From: Zychaea mexicana | Lineage: Eukaryota; Mucoromycota; Mucoromycetes; Mucorales; Lichtheimiaceae | Reading direction: 5' to 3' | Length of the DNA: 64,000 nt | Assembly (NCBI RefSeq): GCF_025766255.1 | Contig: NW_026516815.1 | Coordinates: forward strand, 1-64,000 | Shown here: in pieces, positions 48,487 through 60,151 of the stretch | Layout: every line of letters starts with the position of its first letter | How positions within the stretch are numbered: the first letter of the stretch is position 1 | The notes under the pieces: model-generated | Seen by the model: only the letters and a program-made list of their open reading frames with translations | Database searches by the model: none | What the model was told of the DNA's origin: nothing | Translations under genes and position numbers: made by a program

Positions 48487-50188
48487 AAAAAAGGAAAGAA
48501 CAAAACAGCATCATCATCATAATCATTTGCTATACCTACTATTATATGTACATTTTGGATATCGCGCTAAAAAAAAGACGCATTCAAAAAACAAAGAACA
48601 AGAACTCAGTTCCCAGTTCCATTGTCTCGGAGCCGCGGCAGGATACGGAATTTGATCGAGGATATAGCTTTAGTTGTTTGTATATATAAACCACAATTCT
48701 TGAAAATGAATAAAAAGACGAGAGAAAAGCCCGTACATTTGGGGGCAGAAGTACTATCACTACTCTTGGCTATATTACTGATCTGTTCTCAGTGCCAAAA
48801 ATAGCTACGTATTTAAGATTGTTGAGTATCCATAGCAACTAGTAGCGATCTCCACGGCAGCGACGATCTAATTTGTCGGCAAAGGGAACCAAATTTATTG
48901 GCATGGTGACCGAGCGCTCGGGTCTTGCACAGATGGAAACGCGACTGGCTCAGATAGAATCGAATGATATTACGTACGTAATACAAGAAACAGAGAAGGT
49001 TCACGAGCTTAGCATCTCGAAAAGGAAATTAGATGAACAATCTACTGAAGGGTTTTCATATTATCCGAGTCGCACCCTTAAGTTGTTTTATATTCTTTTA
49101 ATCGAAAAAGGCAAAGCCGCGGTGAGAGAGGTTAACGAATACAGTTCCGAACTCGGGTGGGTGGAATGTGGAGTACGCAGTAAGGAAGGCAAGTGTTGTA
49201 AAAAGAAGTAGCACATCCTAAGCCCCTCTTTCCAGCGTCCACCTTTTCCTTTCCTCAAGAGATACGAAAATGTGCTACATACATAATGAGCAGCAACTAT
49301 CGCCGTTGGAATGAGATTAATAATCCAGGTAGCTGGACAGAAGAACATTTCAGGAGAAGATGTTGGCAAGTTTATTCGGCCCGGATCAAATGAGGGAAGA
49401 ATCCAGTTGGGAAGAACCGGTTGTGGTACAGCATTAGCTCAGGATGCAACCCCAGTTCCACAAGAGCCATTCAATAGCTTTAATGTCGCACCACTCTTGG
49501 GTCTGTCGGTTGTTTCTTTTTTGGGCATCATGTGAGGAGCTACAAAACGCATAAACAAAACGCGGAGTGTACTGTAGTGCTATAATGTGCGCCATGCTAT
49601 TAGTTCCACCTCATCCACTTATGAGCGCGATTTTTTTCATTCTTTGATGTATAGAATGGTGTATGTTTCAGGGAGCAAGCAAGGGAGGGGGAAGAAGAGA
49701 CCCGGAGCGATTGAGTGATAGACAGTATAGAAAAAGAGGAAGAAGAAGGAAGTATCTTCCCATGTAAACCACACACACACACACGCTCATGCTACATTCT
49801 CGGGTGCGTGTCAACAAAAAGGGAACTGCCCTGACCTTGTCCTGTCCTGTCCTGTAGCATGTACAGTCCATGTAGGAGTAATAACAAAAAAGAAAATGGT
49901 CTACGCCACGTTTGTTCTCGCTTGTCAGGGAAAGAATCCAACTTTTATTACTATTACTTCTTAGAATATTTTTTCTTCTTCTTATTGCTTTGGGCCCACT
50001 CTGCACTTAGTACCTACCTCACTTACTAGTCCTTTTTGTTCTTTGCTTCTCTGTTTTTTTTTCACACTCCTTCTCTTTTCTTTCTTTACTCTCTTCTTTT
50101 TTTTCCTTGACTTATTCCTTCTATTTCTTTCATTAGTTTTCTATCTCTCTATTCCTCTCTCTCCCCCTTTCCCTTCCACCAGCCCCGT
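48487..50188. other. Intergenic region between the Rag GTPase and the WD40 gene
   Basis: Contains an unassigned ORF pair (48903-49211 and 49311-49535), and a pyrimidine-rich leader just before 50189. No other gene seen. Confidence 0.5.
48903..49211 (+). CDS. Uncharacterised small ORF
   Basis: From ATG 48903 an open frame of 102 residues has protein-like, charged composition (METRLAQIESNDITYVIQET, AAVREVNEYSSELGWVE) and ends CCKKK. An adjacent frame at 49311-49535 ends in a hydrophobic stretch (LLGLSVVSFLGIM). The two could be exons of one small gene, but no splice pair was convincing. The family is not recognised. Confidence 0.25.
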   Translation: MVTERSGLAQMETRLAQIESNDITYVIQETEKVHELSISKRKLDEQSTEGFSYYPSRTLKLFYILLIEKGKAAVREVNEYSSELGWVECGVRSKEGKCCKKK

Positions 50189-53077
50189 ATGGCGTACTAT
50201 GAGGCTGACTGTGAAGATCTACTCTGCGATGAAGATGACACGACCTTAAATCTACTCCATGACAGTGATATTGACAAATCCAGTCTTGCCGCCCGGAACA
50301 CTACCACCACCATTACCGCCAATAGAAGCAATTGTATGCAATATGACGAACGACACGATAATGATAACGTGCAACAACAGCAACAACAGCAGGAAGCCAT
50401 AGACACGCTAATGGCAGTCGACGACGGTGTATATGACGATGCTGATGATAGCGACGATTCCGAATATTCTTTGGATTACGAGTACCTGGGTCCTCGGAAT
50501 CCCAACTACCGGTGTCAGGATGATCCAGACAGTGATGCTTCTGAATTGTCGGATTCGGATTTCAATTCAAACTATCAACAACAACAAATTACAGGCACCA
50601 TGACAACAGCAACACATTCAACGACAACGACACAAACTGCCGGGTTCGACATGTGGGATGAAGATCCGTACAGCACCAATGATTACACATGGGAATCCAA
50701 CGACATGAGGCTGACTTATTTCATCAAAATTCGACAAAACGAGCTTAAACAGCTGTTCTATTTACGGTCGTCGTCGTCGTCATCTCCGCAAAGTTTCTGG
50801 AAGAAAGAAAAAGGATGGCCCAAACAATTGCCATCGTCTTGCTCAACGACGAACCATGATCAAGCAGCCAGTGCGCTCTGTTTGGTACAAAGCAATTATG
50901 GCATGGCAGAGCAATTATATGCTGTGTATCGCAATCGAATTTTTGAATGCGGTCGTGGGCTTCGTCGTGCCACTAGTGGTGCTGGTACCACCATCGGTGG
51001 AGCACGTTCCGGGCAGTTTCCGTTGCCTGCTGACGCCGCAAATTCTGCCACTGCGAGATCGACAAAAAATCATGAACGCATTCATACTACTACTACTACA
51101 ACGCATGATACGCTTACGTGGATCGATAGTGATCATGTTCCTCATTCATCCTCTTCCTCCGTCCTACAACAGTCATATTCATCATTACTAGCTGCTGCAT
51201 CATCATCATCTTCTTCTTCTTCTTCGTTCTTTCCTTCCTCTTCTGCTTCTTGTTTCGCTCAGCAACAACTACCATCACGACAACAACAACAAAACGCATA
51301 TTCGCCATTTTCATCATCATCATCATCATCATCTCCGCCCGTCGAAACCAGGATCGACGGTGACGACAACACCCTCAACACGAGTACGAATAATAATAGC
51401 AGTAGTAGCAACAGCAGCAAGTTTTGTGAGACTCATCTATCCGTGTCTTTGAGGCGCTCGACGCTGCCCAACACGATGGATACTAGCATCACTAGCGCAG
51501 CAGCAGCAGCATCATCATCAACATCGACATCGACGTCCGGCATATCCAGGTTTCGGCCTTTCACAAAATACATCCATCGAGCAGATTTTCCACCGGTGTA
51601 TGCTCAAGATTCATACCTTGCCTTGGATTTTGAGCCCCTGTGTCTGGCACAAAAGTTCGGCTACATGGCTATCGGTGGGCTTGAAGGCGAGTTCGAGCTG
51701 TACTGTTGCATGGACCGTCAGCAACCCCGAAAAATCTGGGGCACCAAGTTTAAAAGTCGCAACAATGTCCAACTCATGACCAACGCCGTGCAAATTGTTC
51801 GTTGGAAGAAGCCATCATCGTCTGGCATGAAGCAGGATGAAGGTGATGATAATGTGGAAGAAGAAGAAGAACAAGTCGAGTATGAGTATATGCTCATTGC
51901 GTGTATGAACGAGGCTGGAGTCCTTGTCTACAAACTACCTTCACACCGCGAATGCCAGGCAATGCCGGACTTTCACCAACAAGCGCATCACGTTGTGGTG
52001 CAACTATATACCCATTTACGATGCTTTGATCGCGTTGCTGTCAATGATGCCAAAGTGAGCCACGACGGAAAACGGATGGTGTGCGTAGGAGACGATGCGT
52101 ATATCTTTATGCTCAACACGACGCGAGATCCTTTGACGGGCGCGGTTTCATTTGGTGTTCCGGAAAAACTCCATGTGCCATGCCATTTGCTCAGATGCAG
52201 CGGGGCGTCAGCGTCAGACATGCAGTATTCTTCACAGTACGTTGCTTGGAGCCAGTCGTCGCAACACTTTGCACATACATCCGATACGCACTGCAATGTC
52301 TTTGTTTGGCGGGCCGACACAAAGCAAGTGCTCTACTCGATTGACGCAGCAGGATACACGTACGCTATTGCTTTCCATCCGCGCCTAGAGGGCGTGTTGG
52401 CATTCACGAATCGTTACGGATACTTTCACACTGTCAACCTCGAAGAAGCGTCGAGTGTATCAAGACCAAAAAAAGTATTGAATCTTCTTGAGTTTGATCA
52501 CCAGACGTCTGAATCACGCGGCCATGTTTGTACAGACCATTGTTTGTTTACCGTTGCTGCTGCTGCTGCTACTACGACTACGACTACGACTACGGCTACT
52601 CAAGGCGAGCAAGTGCAGGATCATCCAGCAAATCATACAACAGATTTGCATGCGCATCAGGAAATTACCATGGTTTCGTTCCGCGGGGAGCGTGATCGAC
52701 GGCTGCGTATTTTGGCCAAGATCAATGGTATCCAGTGGTCCAATGATGGTCGATACCTCTACGTCGCCACAAAGAAGCGCGTGTTGGCGTACGAATTTCT
52801 CAAGACTGCACAGAAAATTGATTCGCTGCTGGATATGACGGGCAAGCAGACACGCGCACTTTTGGAACGGTTTCATCAACAGCCAGCGCGTCATCGTCGA
52901 CCATCAGCAGCAGGAGCATCTCAGCAACCGCGACGCAAGCCGTCCAGGAAACGAAAGCGGGATGATAATGAGGAGGATCCAAAGGTCGCAATGGCATGGC
53001 TAGGAAAGTGGCTCTCGGTGCCCCTTCCGCTTCGTCATCGAGTGCTTGGTGAGACGCAGTTGGCAAGCCACTGGTGA
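50189..53077 (+). CDS. WD40-repeat protein with DUF2415-like C-terminus
   Basis: Single exon, 962 residues, no intron. The N-terminal ~450 residues are acidic and then Ser/Gln/Thr-rich low complexity. A folded region begins near FRPFTKYIHRADFPPVYAQD. It carries beta-propeller-like blades: FGYMAIGGLEGEFELY, VSHDGKRMVCVGDDAYIFML, QHFAHTSDTHCNVFVWRAD and IQWSNDGRYLYVATKKRVLA. The last, ending in AYEFL, resembles the DUF2415 signature of fungal WD40 proteins. A basic C-terminus (RRKPSRKRKRDD) may be a nuclear signal. The function is not known from sequence. A Crt10-like regulatory role is one possibility but is not supported here. Confidence 0.85.
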   Translation: MAYYEADCEDLLCDEDDTTLNLLHDSDIDKSSLAARNTTTTITANRSNCMQYDERHDNDNVQQQQQQQEAIDTLMAVDDGVYDDADDSDDSEYSLDYEYLGPRNPNYRCQDDPDSDASELSDSDFNSNYQQQQITGTMTTATHSTTTTQTAGFDMWDEDPYSTNDYTWESNDMRLTYFIKIRQNELKQLFYLRSSSSSSPQSFWKKEKGWPKQLPSSCSTTNHDQAASALCLVQSNYGMAEQLYAVYRNRIFECGRGLRRATSGAGTTIGGARSGQFPLPADAANSATARSTKNHERIHTTTTTTHDTLTWIDSDHVPHSSSSSVLQQSYSSLLAAASSSSSSSSSFFPSSSASCFAQQQLPSRQQQQNAYSPFSSSSSSSSPPVETRIDGDDNTLNTSTNNNSSSSNSSKFCETHLSVSLRRSTLPNTMDTSITSAAAAASSSTSTSTSGISRFRPFTKYIHRADFPPVYAQDSYLALDFEPLCLAQKFGYMAIGGLEGEFELYCCMDRQQPRKIWGTKFKSRNNVQLMTNAVQIVRWKKPSSSGMKQDEGDDNVEEEEEQVEYEYMLIACMNEAGVLVYKLPSHRECQAMPDFHQQAHHVVVQLYTHLRCFDRVAVNDAKVSHDGKRMVCVGDDAYIFMLNTTRDPLTGAVSFGVPEKLHVPCHLLRCSGASASDMQYSSQYVAWSQSSQHFAHTSDTHCNVFVWRADTKQVLYSIDAAGYTYAIAFHPRLEGVLAFTNRYGYFHTVNLEEASSVSRPKKVLNLLEFDHQTSESRGHVCTDHCLFTVAAAAATTTTTTTTATQGEQVQDHPANHTTDLHAHQEITMVSFRGERDRRLRILAKINGIQWSNDGRYLYVATKKRVLAYEFLKTAQKIDSLLDMTGKQTRALLERFHQQPARHRRPSAAGASQQPRRKPSRKRKRDDNEEDPKVAMAWLGKWLSVPLPLRHRVLGETQLASHW

Positions 53078-53481
53078 ATTGACTTCAACCTTTTTCTTTT
53101 TGTCTCTGTATACTTTGTTGTAAATCCTTCCTTTCTCTCTTCTTTTCGCCTTAATTCTCCACACCATAACACACATCATTTCCATATTCACACACACATC
53201 CTCTCTCTCTCAAATGTACACCTCTCTTGAACACACCGTCATTGTTTTTCTTGATTACGTTATCATCTACTAAAAGAAAAAGAAGATTTATATACAATTT
53301 TTTTTATCAAAACAAATGTGGCATCACCTATTTCCCCCCGTCTAAATTAAGTTAAAAGTGTAAGTAAAAATATAAAGAATGAAGCAAAAGGAAAGAAATA
53401 ATATATATGCTTTTTTTGGCATGCGTATGTGTGTGATAAGGGTGTGTGTTCGTCGTCGTCGTTGTTGTTGTTGTTGTCAAT
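53078..53481. other. Convergent spacer between the WD40 and transporter genes
   Basis: Pyrimidine-rich then AT-rich, with the two 3' UTRs. No gene seen. A GTT repeat runs at about 53461-53475. Confidence 0.6.
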
Positions 53482-54513
53482 TTATGAATGCTGTTTAGTG
53501 GTAGCAGTAGCGGTACTAGTAGTGGATACCTTGTCAGGTAAGCTGTAATTATACGTTGCAAAGATGACGATGCAGGCACCCACGACAAACTGGAGCGAAA
53601 GTCTAAAGTCAAAAAAGTAAAAGCTGATGGCACTGGACAGGATCAAAGATATACTCGTTGCGAACGACTTGAGAATCACGTCAGCGTACTTGACCACTAT
53701 AGCCACCAAGAGTCCACCCAATGCCTGGTTGGCGATAACCACCCACGTCAACCAGTCGTAGCCTTGAAGCATACCACCCTGTCGCAGTGGTTGCATATCG
53801 TACATGAGCATACCGACGAGCGAAAAGACCGCTCCCGACAAGCCCAACTGGATGTTGCGCACCCACATACTGGTATCGGACGTCTTGAGGATCTTTTCGA
53901 AATAACACCCAGCGAACCCTGACGAAATACAGCTCGTAATGACAGCGATCAATCCAATCAATGGGTTTTGCGTTACACCAGAACCATCCTCAATACTGCC
54001 ACTCTCTCCCGACGGTGGTGGTGCTGAAGCCATGCTCTGCGACTGCACCAGGGTAACACCAATCATCAACAGCACAAGCGCAAACCACTTTGCCCGTGTC
54101 AACGACCTTCCCAATAAGACAACAGAAAAGATGGCGGTCGACATGATCTTCATTTGGTACGTGACCTGGAACGTGGCCGCTTCGAGATTGCTCAGGGCGA
54201 CATAAAGCAGGTTATTTTGTAACGCATACAGACTCGATGGAATTAGCATTTTTGCCGTCTCCTTGGGCTTGCCGAGAATCTCTTGTCGAACGACCAACAC
54301 GAATTTCGACCAGTATCGTTGTTGATGGTACATTACGGCCAGACAGGCAATGATTTTTAATACTTCGGCCAAAAAGACCGCGGTTGATGCAATGTACATT
54401 GGTTGGCCTGGTTTTTGTACAATGCGAGAGTAGCGCATCATGAGGACAAGTGTGCTGTTTTGGACCACCAGGACGATTAATGATAATTGTTTTCGTGTCA
54501 TGCCAAACATCAT
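53482..54513 (-). CDS. UDP-galactose/UDP-GlcNAc transporter (SLC35A family)
   Basis: Single exon, 343 residues, about ten hydrophobic segments. Family blocks are visible: LVVQNSTLVLMMRYSR, AVFLAEVLKIIACL, LIPSSLYALQNNLLYVALSNL followed by ATFQVTYQMKI, GFAGCYFEKILK, SMWVRNIQLGLSG, and KYADVILKSFATSISLILS. These are the nucleotide-sugar transporter signature of the CMP-sialic acid/UDP-galactose/UDP-GlcNAc group. It would exchange a UDP-sugar for UMP across the Golgi membrane. Substrate choice within the group cannot be decided by eye. A Ser/Gly/Pro-rich cytosolic loop (SAPPPSGESGSIEDGSG) and a Thr/Ser/Ala-rich C-terminal tail flank the core. Confidence 0.93.
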   Translation of the reverse strand: MMFGMTRKQLSLIVLVVQNSTLVLMMRYSRIVQKPGQPMYIASTAVFLAEVLKIIACLAVMYHQQRYWSKFVLVVRQEILGKPKETAKMLIPSSLYALQNNLLYVALSNLEAATFQVTYQMKIMSTAIFSVVLLGRSLTRAKWFALVLLMIGVTLVQSQSMASAPPPSGESGSIEDGSGVTQNPLIGLIAVITSCISSGFAGCYFEKILKTSDTSMWVRNIQLGLSGAVFSLVGMLMYDMQPLRQGGMLQGYDWLTWVVIANQALGGLLVAIVVKYADVILKSFATSISLILSSAISFYFFDFRLSLQFVVGACIVIFATYNYSLPDKVSTTSTATATTKQHS

Positions 54514-54783
54514 GGGTTCGGCTACATGGTATTTATTAAATTTCGGATCGATTGGATTTCATTCTTCACCTTTCTACATTATAGTAAGATCACAATTAGA
54601 AATTTACATTACGTTTTAACTTGCCATTCGCATTGGTGGTTGGCAAGAGCTGCTCCCTCTTTGTGAACGTCCGGCGTGTATAATAGGCGGACATGTAGCG
54701 TATTGATGTGTGTGGTGTTTTTTTAGGTGTATGTCGTTGGTATAAGGTGCTTGAAGGCAAGGGAGAGGCTGGATGCAAAAATT

Positions 54784-54819
<36 letters not shown>

Positions 54820-56135
54820 GCAAAGAGGGCGGCGGCAAACACACACACGCACCCACAGAGTTGATGAGAAAGAGCGAGAGGGAAATATACCAGAACGAGA
54901 GAACTTTCAATGTTTGCGGTGGTGATACAAGGCAATATGAAAACCAAAAATTCGATGATCGACGTCCGCTTTTCCAGGAAGAAGGTACCAATGAAAACAG
55001 AGGGCTGATGTATGTATTATGGAGTAAGAAAAATTAAAAGCCCCGGACGTAATACTAAGAAGAAGAAGAAGAAGGATGTGTTCTAAAATAAGTTGCTGCC
55101 CCATCAGCATGTGCAACTCTCTCTCGTTCACTCTCTCTCTCTCTCTCTTTCTTCTTTTGCTGCACTTTTCTAAATGCCAAATCAAGTAGTTCGCCGTTGT
55201 TGGTCCGACCGTTATTCTTCCAATCAAAAATGTACGACGCTTCTCATGTTTCGTAGTATGTTCCTGGTCAGCAGGAGCAGCAGCAGCAGCAAGAATCAGG
55301 ACGATGTCTGAACGGACGGTGTTGCAGTAGATGCATATTCTCTAGCATCGATATACTATGGTTATTATTTTCTAGTTATCAGTAACTTGTACCTGTACCA
55401 TATGGTAAGTATACTACAGCTTATACTGAAGAGTCTAATGTATTACTGTTGCTGTTGTTGCCGTCCAATAGTTATGATTCCTAGTAACTACTTGATAGAA
55501 CTTTCTCTGTGTGTTACATAACTGATGGTAGTACAGTGTTCTTTTTGTATCTGACAGAATGTGAAAGACACACATGCACAAACCGTGTGGGAAAGAAGAT
55601 GACAGCCTGATAATACTACTACACCACTCCATTAACAAATAATGCAGGCTATGTACTGTATGGAACATACCACGATGTATCATTCAGAATTAAAAATGCG
55701 TAGCTTCTTCGTTATATATTTTTTCATCTTGTCATTCATATATCAATGACGCCAATACACCTCCTTATCACTGGCATCATCATCATCATCATCAGCAGCA
55801 GCAGTGATATTACGTCGTGTTGAGATAATATGCACAGTTTTGTTTATAAGAAGAACAATACCACTAACAGCAGAAGGAGAACCTAGGATCTTCCTCCAGA
55901 ATCGATGCAGTTTAGGTAGCATGAAGCTTTTACAGTCGCTAAGCTATATACACAGGGTATGACGATGTTCATTGCTAATTATTTATATTATCATTACTAT
56001 AATTATTATTAGGGCTATTATGTGGTAAAGAAGATCGCGAGAAAAGGAAAGAAATGACGAACTTATCAAATAATACAATTGAAGAGAGAGAGAGAGAAAG
56101 GTGTAACATAAAAGACAACAGAAGAATGGATTAGA
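54514..56135. other. Intergenic region upstream of the transporter
   Basis: Simple-sequence-rich spacer with a long GA run at 54786-54814, shorter CT runs near 55130, and trinucleotide runs (CAG, ATC) near 55270 and 55785. No supported gene. Confidence 0.6.
54786..54814. repeat. (AG)14 microsatellite
   Basis: Perfect dinucleotide run in the upstream region of the transporter gene. Confidence 0.9.
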
Positions 56136-57620
56136 TCAAGACACAAACACCATTCGCGGATCCGAGAACCGTCTGTTTCTTGATTGATAGTATCGATGAG
56201 TATGGGACATACTGTTCCGACTACTACTTGTCTCGTTATTCAATGAGTTTCTCCTCGCTAAACCTCCTCTTTCATGGCAATGATGATGATGCTGCTGATA
56301 ATCAATATTGTCCTCGTCTTCGTCGTAATCATCATAGTCCCCATCATCATCCTCACCGTTGTTATTCAATTGATCCTCGTTTTCCCATAAAGACAGCTCT
56401 GAGGACAGCACTTGGATCGCTGCATCACGTAATGTATGTCGATGTACCATTCGAGGATACCGGAAACCAATCAATGTTGTTGCTGTCGTTGATGAAATAC
56501 CGTCATTACTGGTATTCCACCGTCTTAGTTGTTGTTTCTGCTGTTGTTCCTGTTCCTGTACATCTTCCCGAACTGACCTCAGCCGGGCAGAAAACCGACG
56601 TCGATTCGTTTTGTTCGATTGTTGATGTTGTCGAGCTGGAAATGATACGCTTGAATCCCGTTTTACTCCTTGATGATGAAGGTGGCGTCGTTGCTGAGAC
56701 GGTAATAGAATCATGGATGTTGTGTTGGGCCTTCCTCCTGTCCCTGTTCCTCCTCCCGTACCTGCAGAAGCAGAAGCAGCAGCAATGATCCGGTCACCGC
56801 CCAAGGCACGGAGAATGTTGACATTGTTCAACACACATAATCCATCGTGCAAAAGTTCCGATTTTTCATTCTGATAGTGTTGATATTTGGTTTCTGGTGC
56901 TGCCCATGAGTTGCGTTGTAATTGTCGAGCTGAAGTTGCTGTTGCTGTTGTTGTTGATGAAGAAGGGCGGTGTCGTTGTCGGCCTTCATAATACGTATTC
57001 TTTTCATCATCAGCAATAGTTGTATCGACGAGTGTTGTTGTTGGCGCTGTTGCGGGGTTAATCGATGCTGTTGCTGCAGGTCCCTGCTGCTGTTGGTATT
57101 CCTGGTCCTCCTGTTTGCGTTTGAAACGTACCGGCGTCAACCAATTAAACCATTTCCGCCGTTTCTTTTTTTGCTGTTTATGATGGGTATTGTTGTCATT
57201 GCTGCTATCAGCAGCAGCAGTGGTTTCTGTCACCGTTGTTTGTTGTTGCTGGTGTGGCTGAATCACGGAGTGTTGAGCTATCAATTCGTCGTATGTAGAT
57301 AATGTGTCAAGTGGCACCAGCGATCGGATTTCTGCTCGACGTCTACGCTGTAGTTTGTTTTCAAGCTGTACTACGTTGGCCTGAGTTTCGACGTATGATT
57401 CAATGTAAAATTGCCGTGCTTCTTGATTCGCAGGGAACTAGTAGCATATACACGCGTAAAACACATCTTTAAGAGTTCGGTTGTATATCATAGCGTATGC
57501 AATATATAAGTAATTACCGATTCGGTATGATATTTTAAATTGGTCTCTGTCAAAGGACTGACAAATGGCTCTATGCGTTGCTCTTGTTGTTGTTGTTGTT
57601 GCCGCTGGTCAGTAGGACTG

Positions 57621-57657
<37 letters not shown>

Positions 57658-58030
57658 TAACATGGTCAGTAGCAACTGCAGTGGCGGGGAGCGTTCGAGG
57701 ATTGTGGGATGCTGGCATTCGTTCGATTTCAGAAAGTCGTAAAGGCGGAGTTGTGGTTGTGCTGGTGCAACGGGGATCGACAGCTGGTGTTGTAGCAACC
57801 GCGGCATCAGTGGGAGCATCGCCAGCATCGACATCGTCATCAAGAAAAGCAGCGGCAGCAACAGCAGCAGCAGTGATACTATTACCATCATCTCCACCAT
57901 CACCGTCGCCTACGCTACTATCATCTGCAGGAACGGGCGATGGAGGAGATGCTATCAGACTGTCCTGCTGAATGCTGAATGGACGGGATGGTGGCGGAAA
58001 AGAGTGACGATGACCCAGTGTCTTGTGCAT
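56136..58030 (-). CDS. Low-complexity protein of unknown function
   Basis: Two exons, 58030-57518 and 57437-56136, joined in phase (acceptor CTACTAG at 57438); 604 residues. Exon 1 is Ala/Thr/Ser/Asp-rich with poly-Thr, poly-Ala and poly-Gln. The junction region is the most protein-like part: TNLKYHTESFPANQEARQFY, then ESYVETQANVVQLENKLQRR, then RRAEIRSLVPLDTLSTYDEL. It could form a helix or short coiled coil. The rest has Gln/Asn/His runs, an acidic Asp/Glu stretch and basic patches (KKKRRKWFNWLTPVRFKRK). No known domain is recognised. The start at 58030 is the first good ATG; upstream exons are possible. Confidence 0.55.
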
Positions 58031-58547
58031 TCACCGCAGACGACAACAGGGGAGGGGATACTGAGGGTGTCTGTAAAGAGAAGAGAGGTAGAGCAGCGGA
58101 CGGAGGGGATGCGGGTGTGACAAGGGAATCTGCGTAAGATGGAAAAAGGGCAAAGAGAGGAGAAGAGAGAAGAGAAGAAGAAGAAATGAAGAAAGCGAGA
58201 GAGAAAAAGAAGTATGGCGGTTGTTTGGACTGGAATTGACCGAACCCTCTCTTCTCTGCCTTCGCTGTTTCCATCAGGGAGCGCATTGTGCATGCACGTA
58301 CACACCACACCACACACACACACGCGCGCAACAAAGGAAGGTAGCACATGACCCTCTGGTTAGCAGGATCTTCTCTTTGTTAACTCCTTTTCCCCTTAAA
58401 AAGCACAGCTCAAAAAAGGGCATGCTATCTCTTTCCTTCTCAGTGTGTGTGTTTGCCACAACATACCGCAGCCATCCACGCATTTTAAGCATTGCATCTA
58501 TTGCATCCATTACATGTACAAAGTCTTATTACTATTATTCCATGCCT

Positions 58548-59963
58548 TTAATAGACAACTTCCATATCCGCCGCCCCGGCAATCCGAGCATCTTCCTGCA
58601 ACTGTTTGAGCTGCCGTTGTTTTTGTACACGGATTGCTTCTGCTTTACGCGCCGCATAGCGCGTCAGCAGATATCCTACACCAGCGATCCCCATGGCTGC
58701 TACGGCAACGCCCGCTATATATAAAAACGGTATCGGTTAGTAAGTGGTTGTTTTGATATCATTCCAAAGTATATATGTGTATATATATATATATACAATA
58801 TAAAGGAGAGAAGAGAAGAGGGGGCAAGTCCATTTGGTTACATACTCATTCCTTTCCAGATCGTCTCCCATCGAACCGCTTCAATGCCTGTCCGTACTTC
58901 ACCCAGCGACACGGTGATCTTGTTATTAATTTCCTGAATCCGCATATCAATGGCCTTCAGTTCCTCCCGACCTTCGTTCTTTCGGTTGTTCAAATCCAGT
59001 GTCACTTCGTTCCGCATCAGAGCAACATCTTCCCGTAACCGTTGACCCAGAGCTTCCACTTCGCGTGTCACTGTAGCCATGTCCGCTTGTAGCATCTGTG
59101 TATCACTTCGCCGCATAGTCTGCACTTCTGTTCGTAGTTCTGATAATCCTGCCTTAAACAGATACGTCTCCTAAATTCGTTGAATTGTTTGTTTGTTAGC
59201 ATTTGTTGGTTGTGTATAGGTGCGATACATGTTAACGTTGTAATGACAAGTGGTTGACCCTCTTTCTCTCCTTTCATCTCCCACTTACATTGTCCAGATC
59301 TGATCTGAATAGCAGACGCCTCCGTATGAATGCCGAGCTTTGGGAAATGTGTTGAAGGAAAGTATTAATGCCACTATAAATTACACACGCACACACATAT
59401 GTTGCATACCTTTCGCGCAGTTTGAACTTGATGCCTTTCATAACAACCTCTGCTTGTGTGCGACTAAAGCCTTGTCGTTCTAATGCGAGTAATAGTTTGT
59501 AGGTATCAAAGTGGTGTTGTGGCTGAAACGGTGTCGAGCCGATAAAGTCATTAGGGTCATGGATAAGGGAATGGTTTTCGAAAATGGTATCATTGCTGTT
59601 GTTCATAAGGTTACTGTACTGATTAGAATCGTCTTTGCTAGCCGTAGTGGTGGCACTATGATCGGTATGGGCTGCTTGTTCTGAGGTTGACATTGGGACT
59701 GGGAGTTTTTTTATTTGTTGTCGTTGTGTTTCTTCTTCTTGCTGCTGCTGCTGCTGCTGTTGTTGTTGTTGTTGTTGCTCTTGGCCGTCGGTTTCCGGCT
59801 TGGCAATTTGCGTGGGTCGCGTAGGATAGGGGGAAGGAAACGGCCGAGTGGATTCATCCGAGCCAATGAAGCGAATGGAACTCAAGTTGGGTCTTGAAAT
59901 CTGAATTCTTCGTCGTGCGGTATTAGCAATAGCAGCGATCGAGGTTGTTGTAGTGCGAAGCAT
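58548..59963 (-). CDS. Mitochondrial DUF1640/MCUR1-like coiled-coil membrane protein
   Basis: Four exons: 59963-59410, 59337-59289, 59170-58846, 58714-58548; 364 residues. An Arg/Ser/Thr-rich N-terminus (MLRTTTTSIAAIANTARRR) looks like a mitochondrial targeting sequence. A poly-Gln stretch follows, then the family core HHFDTYKLLLALERQGFSRT with QAEVVMKGIK after it, then a long heptad-rich coiled coil (LSELRTEVQTMRRSDTQM onward). Near the C-terminus one membrane segment (GVAVAAMGIAGVGYLL) is followed by a short charged tail. This is the CCDC90/MCUR1/Fmp32 architecture of inner-membrane proteins linked to the calcium uniporter or complex IV assembly. The precise role in this organism is not inferable. 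It is divergent from ISA2 with 188 bp between the starts. Confidence 0.88.
59740..59777. repeat. CAG/CAA repeat coding for poly-Gln in the DUF1640 gene
   Basis: The plus strand shows a run of CTG then TTG codon complements, encoding an uninterrupted Gln tract on the minus strand. Confidence 0.85.
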
Positions 59964-60151
59964 GAAATATGTTATCTATGTGGGGGAGAGCGAATTGTGC
60001 TGTGCGCTTAAAAGTTACCAAGTTGCCGCATTTCGTTCAAAGACAGCGCAATATGGTTTAAGCGTCTCCGATTTGGAGAATTAGCGCGAGCCCGTCCTTT
60101 CCTTTGCCTCTCTTTCTATTTTTTTAATAAAACCCACACACAAGCTTAGTA
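59964..60151. promoter_or_regulatory. 188-bp shared region between divergent mitochondrial genes
   Basis: Head-to-head arrangement of the DUF1640-like gene (-) and ISA2 (+), with only 188 bp between the two ATG codons. Both promoters and leaders must fit here, suggesting a bidirectional promoter. No classic TATA box is obvious. Confidence 0.6.

Noticed and set aside
50197..53066. Long minus-strand frames opposite the WD40 gene
   Set aside because: They mirror Ser/Gln/Asp-repeat coding on the plus strand and have no independent protein features.
56180..57971. Plus-strand frames opposite the low-complexity gene
   Set aside because: Cys/Leu/Val-rich translations of CAG/GTT-type repeats; the minus-strand frames join in phase across an intron and are the better choice.
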